DNA of 20,645 nt from Rhizophagus sp. LPA8_4_AMF (GCA_021464525.1 JADRCO010001284.1:1-20645), one strand, 5' to 3'. Counted from the first letter of the stretch, positions 9,819 through 18,952 are shown. Notes: generated from the letters alone by a model not told the origin. Numbers and translations: made by a program.

Positions 9819-12800
9819 TTATTCTGTAAAATCAGTAATTTCCACCGTACTATTACTGAAAAGATTTTTTGTAAAGGGATTAAGTAATCGAGATGTATAA
9901 ACAGCTTGTACATGAGTTGTTGATTTGTTATTTTTAATTGATGAGAGACCTTCTTTTCTATATTCTTGTGTTTTCTTAAATTGTTCTTCAATTTCATAGT
10001 GGTGTTGTTTATTTTTCTCGAATTTTTGATCTAATGAATTATAAAATGATTCAATAATTTTTTTTATTTCAATAGAATTTGGTCTATTTTCTAAGTTTAT
10101 ATCCCAACATCTTTTCATTAAATCAATATAACATTTTGGTGCAATTTTCTCATTGATTTCAGGTCTAATTCCATTACATATATTTAATACCAAAACCTCA
10201 TCATGAGCACAATCATCAAAAGGTTGCCTTCCAGTTGCTACAACATACATAATCATACCAAAGCTATATATATCTGCTGCTCGAGTATAAGGATTTCCTC
10301 TTAACACTTCAGGAGCTACATAAGGCATAACTCCATAAATACTTGCTTCGTCAATATCATCAATTTTTCTACATAATCCCATATCAGATATACATGCATT
10401 ATAAATATTATCATTATCATTATTATTCTTGTCTAAGGAATGAATATAAAATTTTTCTAAAATTTCTTGCTTTGTAATCAATATGTTTCCAATGTGAAAA
10501 TCACGATGTACCATCTGTTTTTGATGAATTTCACTAAGACCATTAATAATATTATTTAATACTTTTAATCCATTAAACCAATCAAAACTTTCATAATTCT
10601 TATCTAAATAATTATCGAAACTTCCTCCTTCAGCATATTCAAGGACCATAATATAGTTTTTTGTATTCGGATCTTGAGATATTCCATATATTTTAAGAAG
10701 ATTTCCTATTTTTTGATTTGAATATGCTTTAACCTATCAAATAATATATGTATATATTTTTAGCATGTATAAATACATTCGTTAAAAAATGTTTAAAGGA
10801 TAAGAAAATTCGTACCTCATTTATAAACTCATCAATGAAATTTTGTGAATTATGTAAACATTTTAAAGCAACACTCGTATTTGATTTTCTTCCCCAATAT
10901 CCGCCTATATCACTTGCATGTAATAAGCCATCCTTCCATATTGCTGAATATACTGTAGAAAAACCACCCTTGCCTATTTCTTTAATATCATAAAACTGAT
11001 CATATGGTATCCATTCAAACATCATATCAGAATAATGAGAGTTATGATTAATATTTAATTTCATTTCTTGAATCAAATCACTAATTTTTTTATTTTCATG
11101 GCTGGTTTGACATAATATACAGCTTTTATTATCTATTTCAAACTCATTGTTATATTTTTTACAACAGTTTTTACAATAATATTTGTCTTGAAGAACTAAA
11201 ATAAAATCTTTTGTAATTGGATTTTGAGATATACCATAACTCTCCTTAATTGAATATGTAATCTGCTATAATATAAAATATTATGTTAATAAATGCTAAT
11301 AACTAAAATATATTTACAGAAATTTCATACCTCATTTAAAAATTTATAATCAATGTTTTGTAAATTATAGACGTATTTTAATAAAACTTTCTCATTTAAT
11401 TTCCTTTTATACTTCTTGCTTATATTACTATAATATAATGGACCATCTTTCCATACTGCTGTAGAAAATCCACTTTTTCCTGTTTCATTAATATCAATAA
11501 TTTTGTTATATGGTATCCATTCAAATATTTCATTTTGACACGTATCTTTTATTTTTAATTGTATTTTTTGAATGATATTATCGATTTTTCCATTTCCACT
11601 AGTCCAGTTTGTAAAATCATTTTTTAAAAAATTTATTTGGCATGATCTACACCATTTGATATACTCTTTTTCATATTTATTACCACATTTTTCACAATGC
11701 ACTTCAAAATATTTATTGTGAATAAGCAAAATATAATCTTTCGTATCTGGATTTTGAGATATTCCATAACATCCATATGTTAATTTATACTCTTTACTAT
11801 CAATATAAGAATAATTTAATAAAGATTCAATCTAAAAAATAAAAATAAAATTAAGCATTATATTAATATCCATACCAAATTAATAGAAAGTTTTAATACC
11901 TTATTTATAAATTCATCAGTAACATTTTGTGAATTATATAAATATCTTAAGCAAACTTTTTCATATGGTGTTCTCATCCATCTCATTTCATAGGTATTGT
12001 AATATAATGGGCCTTTTTCCCATATTGTTGTAGTTAAACAATCATTTCCTATTTCTTTGATATCAATAAACTCATTAAATGGTACCCATCTAAATATAAC
12101 TGAACTTTCAATACTAATTTTTAATTGCATTTTTTGAATGAAATCGTCAAGTTTAACATTTCCACTGGTCCAATTTACAAATTTATTTTTCAAATCATTT
12201 ATTAGACATGATTCACAAAACACATGATCTAATTTTGTATATTCTTTATCACATTCTTCGCAATATTTATAACAATATTTAATATGAACCACCAGTATAT
12301 AATCTTTTGTATTTGGATTTTGAGATATCCCATAACTTTCATATGTTACAATAGCCTATTTAAATATACAAAAAAGAAATCAATATATCTATAAAATAAA
12401 TTTAAATATACAAAAAAGAAATCAATTTATCTAAAAAATATATATATATATTGAAAAATACGTACCTTACTTAAAAATTCATCAGTAAGATTTTGTGAAT
12501 TAGATAAATATTTTAACACAACTTTATTATATGAATTTCTCACCCATTCCTTTTCAATTTTATCATAATATAGTGGACCTTCCTTCCAAATAGCAGTAGA
12601 CAATACACCTTTTCCTATTTCTTTAATTTTAATTAACTTATTGTATGGTATCCATTCAAATATTAAATCAAAACTTGTTTTAACATTTAATTGCTTCTTT
12701 TGGATAAAATTATCAATTTTCTCGTCTCCACTGGTCCAGGTGGTAAAATTATCATTTAAATGATTTATGTGACATGATTTGCACCATTTGATTCCTTCAT

Positions 12801-13336
12801 CCACTTCCCAATCATCTTCACAATTATAATCCTTAAGATGATAATTATATTGTTTACCACATTTTTTACAATGATAGCGAAAAAATTCATTGCCAAAAAC
12901 CAAAATATAATTTTTTGTAAATGGATTTTGGGATATTCCAAAATTTCCATCATATGGTAAATATGATTTAACCTATAAAAATACAAAAAAATTAATACTT
13001 TACTAATATTCAAACTAAATTCGTAAAAAATTTTATTACCTTATTTATAAATTCATTTGTAATATTTTCTGAGTCATATAAAAATAATAATATAACTTTT
13101 TTATACGATGATCTTATCCATTCCTCTTCATCTTTATCATAACTTAATGGACCATCCTTCCATATTGCTGTAGCAATATCACTTTTTTCTATCTCTTTAA
13201 TCCCAATAAACTTATTGTATGGTATCCATTCGAATACTACACCATCTTTGTATTCTAATTGCTTTTCTTGAATGGAATTATCAATTATTTCATTCTCACT
13301 GGTCCAATTTGCAAAATTTTTTATAAGAAATTCCAT
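9819..13336 (-). CDS. TKL-like protein kinase with five tandem N-lobes and one C-lobe
   Basis: Six exons join in one open frame of 1,041 residues: 13336-13040, 12972-12466, 12355-11900, 11831-11331, 11265-10816 and 10733-9819. The five GT..AG introns (65-110 nt) are all phase 0 and all lie directly after the residue matching the kinase alpha-C glutamate. Exon 6 is a full C-lobe: HRDFHIGNIL (catalytic Asp about 815), DMG in place of DFG (about 854), APE (877-879), and a family-type tail. Exon 5 has an intact Gly loop (GKGGFSTVY) and VALK lysine (about 722). Exons 1-4 carry eroded N-lobes. Exons 2-4 also have a C..C..WC.SC-like Cys motif (WC replaced by FC in exon 3), NWTSG (TWTSG in exon 2) and EWIPYN signatures. 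The role is unknown; Ser/Thr phosphorylation or scaffolding is inferred. The start at 13336 lacks the Cys motif and follows an in-frame TAG in a splice-acceptor-like TTTTAG, so an upstream exon may exist. Separate fused remnants are the alternative, but the uninterrupted frame argues for one gene. Confidence 0.8.
10816..13336 (-). repeat. Tandem repeat of one kinase N-lobe exon (5 copies)
   Basis: Each repeat is one exon plus its following intron. The modules are residues 1-99, 100-268, 269-420, 421-587 and 588-737. Exons 2-5 start with the beta4/beta5 strand of the preceding lobe (YGISQNPNTKDYILV-like). They then run into the Cys motif, the IQ..QL helix, EWIPYN, the glycine loop, the beta3 lysine and alpha-C. 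The beta3 lysine position is Leu, Lys, Arg, Lys, Lys in modules 1-5. The alpha-C Glu is Lys, Lys, Lys, Glu, Glu. Modules 1-4 read ST-AIW or similar where module 5 reads STVYSAIW, a shared loss of three residues. Module 5 has lost the NWTSG segment. The pattern fits repeated unequal crossing-over of a symmetrical exon. Confidence 0.8.
12358..12433. repeat. 42-bp tandem duplication inside kinase intron 2
   Basis: The block starting ATTTAAATATACAAAAAAGA at 12358 recurs at 12400 with one difference in the first 34 bases. The duplication includes the splice-acceptor region, making this intron (110 nt) the longest in the gene and creating a second potential acceptor (TTTTATAG) upstream of the used one. 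It is recent, judging by near identity. Confidence 0.7.
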
Positions 13337-13461
13337 TGAATACTAAAATTTTTGAACAAAGAAATGAAAAAAATAATTCTTTTAAAAAGAGTGATAAATT
13401 TGGTTACAAAGAATTTGTGGCGTAATCATGTAGCATATTACAATTAATGAACGTCACACAT

Positions 13462-13481
13462 ATTTGATCATATGATCAAAT
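13462..13481. promoter_or_regulatory. 20-bp perfect palindrome upstream of the kinase
   Basis: ATTTGATCATATGATCAAAT reads the same on both strands. It lies about 125 bases upstream of the first kinase ATG in an otherwise featureless stretch. Perfect palindromes of this length are often sites for dimeric DNA-binding proteins, but no factor can be named, and chance is more likely in AT-rich DNA. The regulatory role is an inference from position only. Confidence 0.3.
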
Positions 13482-13708
13482 TTACACAAGATTTTGGAAC
13501 GATCAACGGTCTTATTTGGTGCATGATTTAAACTATGGTTAATTAATTTATTTAATATATTTATTACGTGTTCTTTTCCACTTTATTACAATATGAATCG
13601 CCAATAAAAATTAAAAATTAAAAATTAATTTTTATTTTTTTTTTATTCCAATAACTTCTTTCCATTTGCTCTTATTGAATTACCAGGAAGCGTAGCGTAG
13701 GACCGTTT
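13482..13708. other. Short AT-rich spacer
   Basis: This contains repeated AAAATTA blocks followed by T runs (about 13605-13645) able to form a weak hairpin. No gene or recognised element was seen. Confidence 0.4.
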
Positions 13709-13723
13709 ACTTCTAAGCATTTC

Positions 13724-13960
13724 TTTTTTTTTTTTAAGTGGTAAACGTGTTCCTTTATTAAGTGTTATATGGAAAAGAGAACAAATAACAAAAAAGCATT
13801 AAGAACACATTGAAACGTATTAGTTCAAGACTAATACATCACTTCATACTACCCCTCGGCCATTGTAACTATATAACCGATAAAATATAAGTTATATCTT
13901 TTCGTCCCCCAAGGCCCGTAATTTTGACATGGGTTTCCCCTCTATACTATGTGATAACCT
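13724..13960 (-). mobile_element. SINE-like retroposed element with target duplication and A-tail
   Basis: A perfect 15-bp direct repeat ACTTCTAAGCATTTC flanks the element (13709-13723 and 13961-13975). On the minus strand the element ends in 12 A residues (13724-13735) directly beside the repeat, the signature of target-primed retroposition. Within it the minus strand has TGGCCGAGGGG (13852-13862), which fits the polymerase III A-box consensus TRGYNNANNNG and resembles tRNA-Ser. A 7-bp stem with 7-base loop follows (GTATTAG/CTAATAC, 13817-13837), like an anticodon arm. A good B box was not found, and about 98 bases precede the A box, so the tRNA origin is tentative. There is no coding frame. 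Confidence 0.65.
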
Positions 13961-13975
13961 ACTTCTAAGCATTTC

Positions 13976-14364
13976 AGAAACAATTCTTTCTGTCTCGCAT
14001 GCTTATCAACAAATTAGATTTTTATTTAGTTTACGTTTTCATGTACATGTCACGTGTTGTAAATAAATTGATTATGCTTCGACCTGAACGGTTTGCGTTC
14101 CCTAGTTTATAAATTTATTTGAATCAATCTCCCATCAACCACTTTAAATCACCCAAATTTTGGTGATTTCATTTTTCATGTTCTCTTAACAAGCTTTCAT
14201 AAATTTTGGATCAGATTAAGGTAGTTTTTTAGGCCACTTGACTCTCCTTTGATTGTATTTGATTGTACGCATTAGCATGACAAATAAGAAGGAACTTTTT
14301 TGCCCACAATGGCAAAGGTGACTGCAAACTGTGTGTCTGGAACTGTTGTACCTTTTCTATTATT
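13976..14364. other. Intergenic, no gene seen
   Basis: Sequence between the SINE-like copy and the ATCCGGATA-rich tract. No coding frame or repeat was recognised. Confidence 0.45.
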
Positions 14365-14484
14365 TATAGAGTTTGGATCTGTTATCCATATTTTATGGAT
14401 ATCTATGACTATCCGAGGATTTAAATCCATCATATCCGGTTAGCAATTTATCTGGATAAATATCTGGATATCCGGATACTATCC
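14365..14484. repeat. ATCCGGATA-rich palindromic tract, left arm
   Basis: The tract contains many short palindromes (GGATATCCGGATA, ATCTGGATAAATATCTGGAT, TATCCATATTTTATGGATA). It resembles the reverse complement of 19905-20005, including GAGTTT..ATCTGT near the outer edge and AATTTATC.GGAT with ATATCCGGATA further in. It ends just before the target duplication of the 4-kb element. It may be the arm of an older transposable element into which the 4-kb element inserted. Confidence 0.45.
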
Positions 14485-14491
14485 ACATACT

Positions 14492-14750
14492 TATGGCACG
14501 CCATTTCGGACAAAAGTCTGTTAACATACAGATAAAATTTCACAGTTATTTTTTTCTATTTTTGGTAATTTTTCGCGGATGAACTGTGATATTTTGCATA
14601 TATTATCTGTGAAACTTACCAATATTTTTCGCAGATGTTTTTCCGAATTTTCCCATTTTTTTGTTATCTGAACATCAACAGATAACTTTTCTGTATGTTG
14701 ACAGATAATTATCTGAGTATTAACAGATAAGTTATCTGAGTATTGACAAT
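14492..14750. repeat. Left terminal inverted repeat of the 4-kb element
   Basis: This matches the reverse complement of 18231-18490 over nearly its full length, by eye in the range of 85-90 % identity with few gaps. The outer 33 bases or so are identical. The inner third holds subterminal repeats of the form ACAGATAATTATCTGAGTAT (about 14690-14770), themselves containing the palindrome CAGATAATTATCTG. Such subterminal motifs often bind transposase, which is an inference here. Confidence 0.8.
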
Positions 14751-14914
14751 ATTATCTGAATATTAACAATTTATCTAATCAGATCAGTTCACAATTTTTC
14801 CGGAGAAACAAACAAAATAATCATTTTTGGAAACAATGTGAAATTTTTATAAAAGTCAAGAAGTTAAGCAAACATTAGATCATTAAATCTTTTTAAAATT
14901 ATGCTAACATTTCG

Positions 14915-15240
14915 GTATTTTTTTGTAGGTTCTAGTTTCAACTTTGGGCGTTAGACTGATAAGTTTCAAAGTTGTTTTTATTTTAATGAGAAATGTCAAC
15001 TCACGTTTCTTTCTTTTATTTTCGTAGGTTGTGGACTTTTGATTGAATGGGGAAAGTGAAAACGAGAAGTTTCGCAACTCCTGTTGCGTGACTTGATTTA
15101 TTTTTATTTATTAGAAAGAAATGCTTTCTAACGCGTCTCTCATTTTCAGATATGGTAAATTTCATAATTTACAGAATTTGTTAATTTATATTTTTTTATT
15201 TGAAATGTTTTCTAACGTTTCTCCTCATCAGGAAATTTTT
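14915..15240 (+). repeat. Intron-like repeat units, plus orientation (3-4 copies)
   Basis: Acceptor-like ends are TTTTTTTGTAGGTT (about 14920-14933), TTTTCGTAGGTTG (about 15022-15033) and CTCATTTTCAG (about 15150). They alternate with donor-like starts (ATAAGTTTC, AGAAGTTTCG, GGTAAATTTC) and AACGTTTCT-like blocks. These are diverged copies of the units in the main array but in the opposite orientation, so units on both sides point inwards from the TIRs. Confidence 0.55.
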
Positions 15241-15244
15241 TATG

Positions 15245-15268
15245 GTGATATATATCGATATATATCAC
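15245..15268. repeat. 24-bp perfect palindrome in the element spacer
   Basis: GTGATATATATCGA followed by its exact mirror complement forms a 24-base palindrome centred on ATCGAT. It lies where the plus-oriented units end and the spacer begins. Nearby are a related CGATATTTATCAC (about 15274) and a TTAAAATAG triplication (about 15336-15365). The remaining spacer to about 15590 is plain AT-rich sequence. Confidence 0.6.
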
Positions 15269-15599
15269 TTAATCGATATTTATCACATTATTTATAAAAT
15301 GTAATATATACCGCAATATCGATATGCTTAAAATATGTTAAAATAGTTAAAATAGTTAAAATAGCAAAGATGTAATTAATGATAATTATCTTGGAGTTAA
15401 ATACCGTTAAATTATTTTATTGTTAGATTATTCATTGTTAAATGTTATTAGATTAATTTGTAGTTTTATTCAATTAATAAATACATTATTTAAATCCAAC
15501 TAAAATCTATAACGATAATAAAATCTAATCAAAATATTTGTTAATATAAACAATAAACAATTCTTAATAAATAAAACAATATTTAAAGTTTCGACCATC

Positions 15600-17840
15600 T
15601 TCAATATTCCTACCCAAATACCAGAAGCCTACAAAAAAGAAATAACAACATTAAATACCGGTTTTAAATAAATCATAAAAATGTAAGTTTCGTAAAATTA
15701 GTTACGAAACTTACCGTCTTTATATTCCAAGCCCAAACATCCGAAGCCTACAAAAAAGAAATAAAAATAACTTTAAATACCGTTTTAAATAAAAAAAAAA
15801 GTAAGTTTCACAAAGTCACGTAACTTACTCATCTCTAGTATCTCAAGCTCTTCAAAATGAAAAGAATAAAACATTAATAAATGTTTTCATTAAAAAAAAA
15901 AAACAAAAAAAAAGGGAAGTTCGCAAAGAAACGTACCGTTTCTAATCTCCAGTGCCCCAATCAATACCCTCCGAGACCAACAAAAATTATAAAAGAAACG
16001 AAAGTAAACATTTCTATTAAAGTTAAGTTTCGAAAATCGAAACTTACTTATCGAAGTTTCGGAAACCTTGGGGTACCGGAACTTACAAAAAAGAATAAAG
16101 AACGTTATAAACGTTCTTTTAAGAGAAAAAAAATAAATTAAAGCTTCATAATGAAAATCATTACGAAACTTACCCCTCTCCACTAACCATATCCGTCTCA
16201 GCAAAAACCTACAAAAAACTAAAGTTAATTTTTCATTTATTAAAAGTAGAAGTTTTGAAGTTATATTTTGAACTCACCTATTATCCCAACTTGAGATCGA
16301 AGCCAAAGGGGACCTACAAAGAATAAAATCGTTGATATATTTCCAATAAAATATTTCTATGAAAATAAACTAAAAAGAGAGCTTCTTCGATGCTTACCCA
16401 GTATCTCAGCCCGATATCAATAAGTTTCTTAACGAAACTTACCATTTCCACATTCCGAAGATACCTACTCCACAAATCCTCAAGACCCTACAAGAAAAAA
16501 CGTTAGAAAACGTTTCTATTAATAAAAATAAAATAAAAATAAAATAAAAAAAATTAAGTTTCGCAACAAAATGCTGCGAAACTTACCAATTACGCATCCA
16601 ATGGCTCAACACCTAATAAAAAAAAAAAATAACGAACGTTAGAAACGTTCTTTTAAAGAGCAAAAAAAATTTTTAAAGTTTCGCAAAGAAAACGAAACTT
16701 GCCCCTCTCCTCTAATCATATTTGTCTCACCGAACTCATATTTCGAAACCCACAACCCAAGATCAAAGCTGGAGGGGGGAGACCTACAAAAAAGAATAAA
16801 GAAACGTTAACGTTAATAAAACGTTTCTTGAAAATTCAACTAAAAAGAAAGCTTCCTCGAAGCTTACCCGACATTTTAACCTGATATCGAAAGTCGAAGG
16901 GAGCCTACAAAAATAAATAAAGAAAATTTAGTAACATTTTCTTTAAAAAAAAAAATAAAAAAAGATTCAAATTTTCATTTCGAAACTTCGAAATCTAACC
17001 ACGTAACTGGTATCAGAAGGAATCCGGAGAGTACCTAGAACAAAAGAGAGAAACGTTAGTATAAACGTTTCTCAAAGAAAAAAAAATTTTTTTTTGTTTC
17101 GCAACGAAACAAAACGTTGCAAAACTTACCGTTTCGTTTCGAAGCCCCGAAACACTTGAACCTACAAATAAAAGAAGAAACGTTGTTAGATAACGTTTCT
17201 TACAAAAAAAATAAAATTTTGTTTCGCAACGAAAACACGTTGCGAAACTTACCATGATTATCAAAATTTATCGTTTCGAAGCCCCAAGCTGAATAAATTT
17301 GAACCTACAAAAAAGAAGAGAAACGTTAGATAACGTTTCTTATTAAAAAAAAAAAATAATAAAAAAAGGTTTCGCAAACGCAAAACTTTACCGTTTCGAA
17401 ATTCGCAATTTCGACGTTCCCAAGCCGAAATGCCTGAAACTACAAAAAAAAGAAACATTAACGTTTTTTATAAAAAAAAAAATAAAAAAAATTCGTTTCG
17501 CAACGCAATGTTGCGAAACTTACCGTTTTGTCTCAAAGTTCCCAAGCCGAATATACCTGTACTACAAAAAAGGAATAAACGTTAAAACGTTTCTTACAAA
17601 AAAAAAATAAAAAAGTTTAATTTTCGCGAACTTATTAAAAAAAAAACTAAGTTTCACAACGTTGTGAAACTTACCGGTTTTAAATCGACTTGACTCCTGA
17701 ATTCGAGGAACTGGAACCTACAAAAAAAAGTAACATTAGAGATAACGTTCTAATAGAAAAAAAGTAAATTTCGCAAGGAAACCTTGCAAAATTTACCTGT
17801 TTCTAACATCTTCAACTTCCTTCCGAAACTCAAAGTAAGT
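15600..17840 (-). repeat. Array of about 17 intron-like units, minus orientation
   Basis: The period is about 105-160 bases. Read on the minus strand, each unit has a short exon-like segment of about 30-45 bases (consensus GGTTC..TTTCGGCTTGGGAA..TTGA..ACG), then GGTAAGTTTCG, a T-rich stretch, and CTTTTTTGTAGG. These are exact splice-donor and acceptor shapes for introns of 65-110 nt. Two clear intron-like segments are 17162-17252 and 17305-17391. Most contain two hairpins, for example GTTTCGCAACG/CGTTGCGAAAC (17221-17231 with 17238-17248, directly after the donor) and AGAAACGTT/AACGTTTCT (17176-17184 with 17192-17200, near the acceptor). The exon-like segments do not keep a reading frame: the frame from the ATG near 17800 stops in the second segment. 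If spliced, the product would be non-coding. Confidence 0.7.
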
Positions 17841-17847
17841 AAGGTAA

Positions 17848-17960
17848 AAAGGAAAGGACGAGATAAAGACGGGTACTAATATATAGAGAGGGAAGGCATG
17901 AAAGGAAGAGGAAAAGCAAAAGGTGAGGGAAGGGGAAGAAGGAATGTGCGAAAGAAGGGT
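17848..17960. promoter_or_regulatory. Purine-rich tract, promoter-like on the minus strand
   Basis: The plus strand is almost only A and G for about 110 bases, so the minus strand is a CT-rich tract. It contains a TATATATTAG block (about 17876-17888) and lies just upstream, in minus-strand terms, of the first intron-like unit. CT-rich tracts with TATA-like motifs are common in fungal promoters, so this could drive transcription of the array. It is far more GC-rich than the window average. Confidence 0.4.
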
Positions 17961-18230
17961 TTATATTTAAATTTTTAAAGTTTAAAAAATAAACTCAAAG
18001 ACGATAGTATGATATTGAAAATATAGTTTGCGTTTATGTTTTTCACAGTTGTAAAATGTGACGCTTGATGGACATAATTACGTCAAACTAGCAAATAATT
18101 TCACAACTTGATTGGACTCAATCATTTATTAATAATCGATCATTTTATCTTGTTTTTTTCTTTATTTTCATATCAGTTTTTTAACCGAAATTTTTTAATA
18201 CATTTTTATGTTTTCTAATCCAAAATTAAT

Positions 18231-18490
18231 TATCTGTTAATACCCGGATAATTTATCTGTTAGTACCCGGATAATTATCTGTTGACATACAGTTAAGTTA
18301 TCTGTTGATATTCAAATAACAAAAAATGGGAAAATTCGGAAAAAACATCTGTGAAAAATATTGAAAAGTTTCACAGATAATATATGCAAAATATCACAGT
18401 TCATCCGCGAAAAATTACTAAAAATGGCAAAAGATAACTGTGAAAATTTATCTGTGCATTAACAGACTTTTGTCCGAAATGGCGTGCCAT
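18231..18490. repeat. Right terminal inverted repeat of the 4-kb element
   Basis: Reverse complement of the left TIR, ending GTCCGAAATGGCGTGCCAT. Its inner part has TTATCTGTTAATACCCGG and TTATCTGTTAGTACCCGG, the counterparts of the left subterminal repeats. It is followed by ACATACT, the right copy of the target duplication. Confidence 0.8.
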
Positions 18491-18497
18491 ACATACT

Positions 18498-18952
18498 CGT
18501 ATTATCTGGCAGATATACGGATATATCAATGTTATTTAAAAATGCAAAATTTTTTGTCGCAATTCATTGCCCTTATGCATATATGATAACGCGTTCTTTT
18601 ACTTTAATACACGCGTTGAAATTAAACTATCCACCAAACCAAGTTTTTTACAATAAACCACTTTTTTATTAAAAAATTATCAAAAAAAGTGTTATTCGGT
18701 TGGTTAACTTTACAATCCATTAAATTGTCCGGCCAATCTTTCTTTAATAACGTTTTATTTAATAAAAAAAATGCACTTTTTTATATTATAATTATGGCTC
18801 ATCTCTTTTAAAAAAAAAAAACAAACCTGGCTCTGCTAAAAAACTGACAATTAGTTTTCAATATTAAAAAAAAACCGAAAATTGTTTTTTTTATTATAGT
18901 TATTTTTTTTTTTTATTATAGTTAACAAAACGCATCTTTTAATATAAAAATG
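18498..18952. other. Intergenic, no gene supported
   Basis: The first 40 bases (TATCTGG, GATATACGGATAT) resemble the ATCCGGATA-rich tract left of the element and may be its interrupted continuation. The remainder is AT-rich with A/T runs. An open frame at 18484-18672 begins inside the TIR and is not credible. Confidence 0.4.

Larger units (their letters stand above)
14492..18490. mobile_element. 4-kb long-TIR DNA element filled with intron-like repeats
   Basis: The ends are long inverted repeats starting TATGGCACGCCATTTCGGAC, about 260 bases each. The flanks carry ACATACT directly repeated (14485-14491 and 18491-18497), or 7 of 8 if the ends are moved by one base. Long TIRs with a target duplication of about 8-9 bp fit Mutator-like or foldback-type elements, but no transposase frame was found, so it appears non-autonomous and the superfamily is open. 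In order it holds: left TIR, 3-4 intron-like units on the plus strand (about 14915-15240), an AT-rich spacer with a 24-bp palindrome, about 17 intron-like units on the minus strand (about 15600-17840), a purine-rich tract, and right TIR. Open frames inside are by-products of the repeats. Confidence 0.75.

Noticed and set aside
10748-10993. Plus-strand 81-codon open frame antisense to the kinase
   Set aside because: It is the antisense shadow of kinase exon 5 and intron 5.
15881-17458. Several open frames on both strands inside the intron-like array
   Set aside because: They follow the period of the repeat, cross the splice-like borders and overlap each other on opposite strands. No protein family is recognisable.
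15600-17840. CRISPR-like array
   Set aside because: Unit length and divergence, T-rich interior and eukaryotic splice-like borders do not fit. Repeats are not identical and spacers are not unique.
15600-17840. A real protein gene with about 17 tiny exons
   Set aside because: The exon-like segments share one consensus, do not keep phase, and the first available frame stops in the second segment. A non-coding repeat is the better reading.
14492-18490. Autonomous transposon with a transposase
   Set aside because: No frame longer than about 100 codons and no catalytic motif was seen between the terminal repeats.
18484-18672. Plus-strand 62-codon open frame at the right end of the 4-kb element
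   Set aside because: It starts within the terminal repeat and continues into AT-rich flank. No motif.
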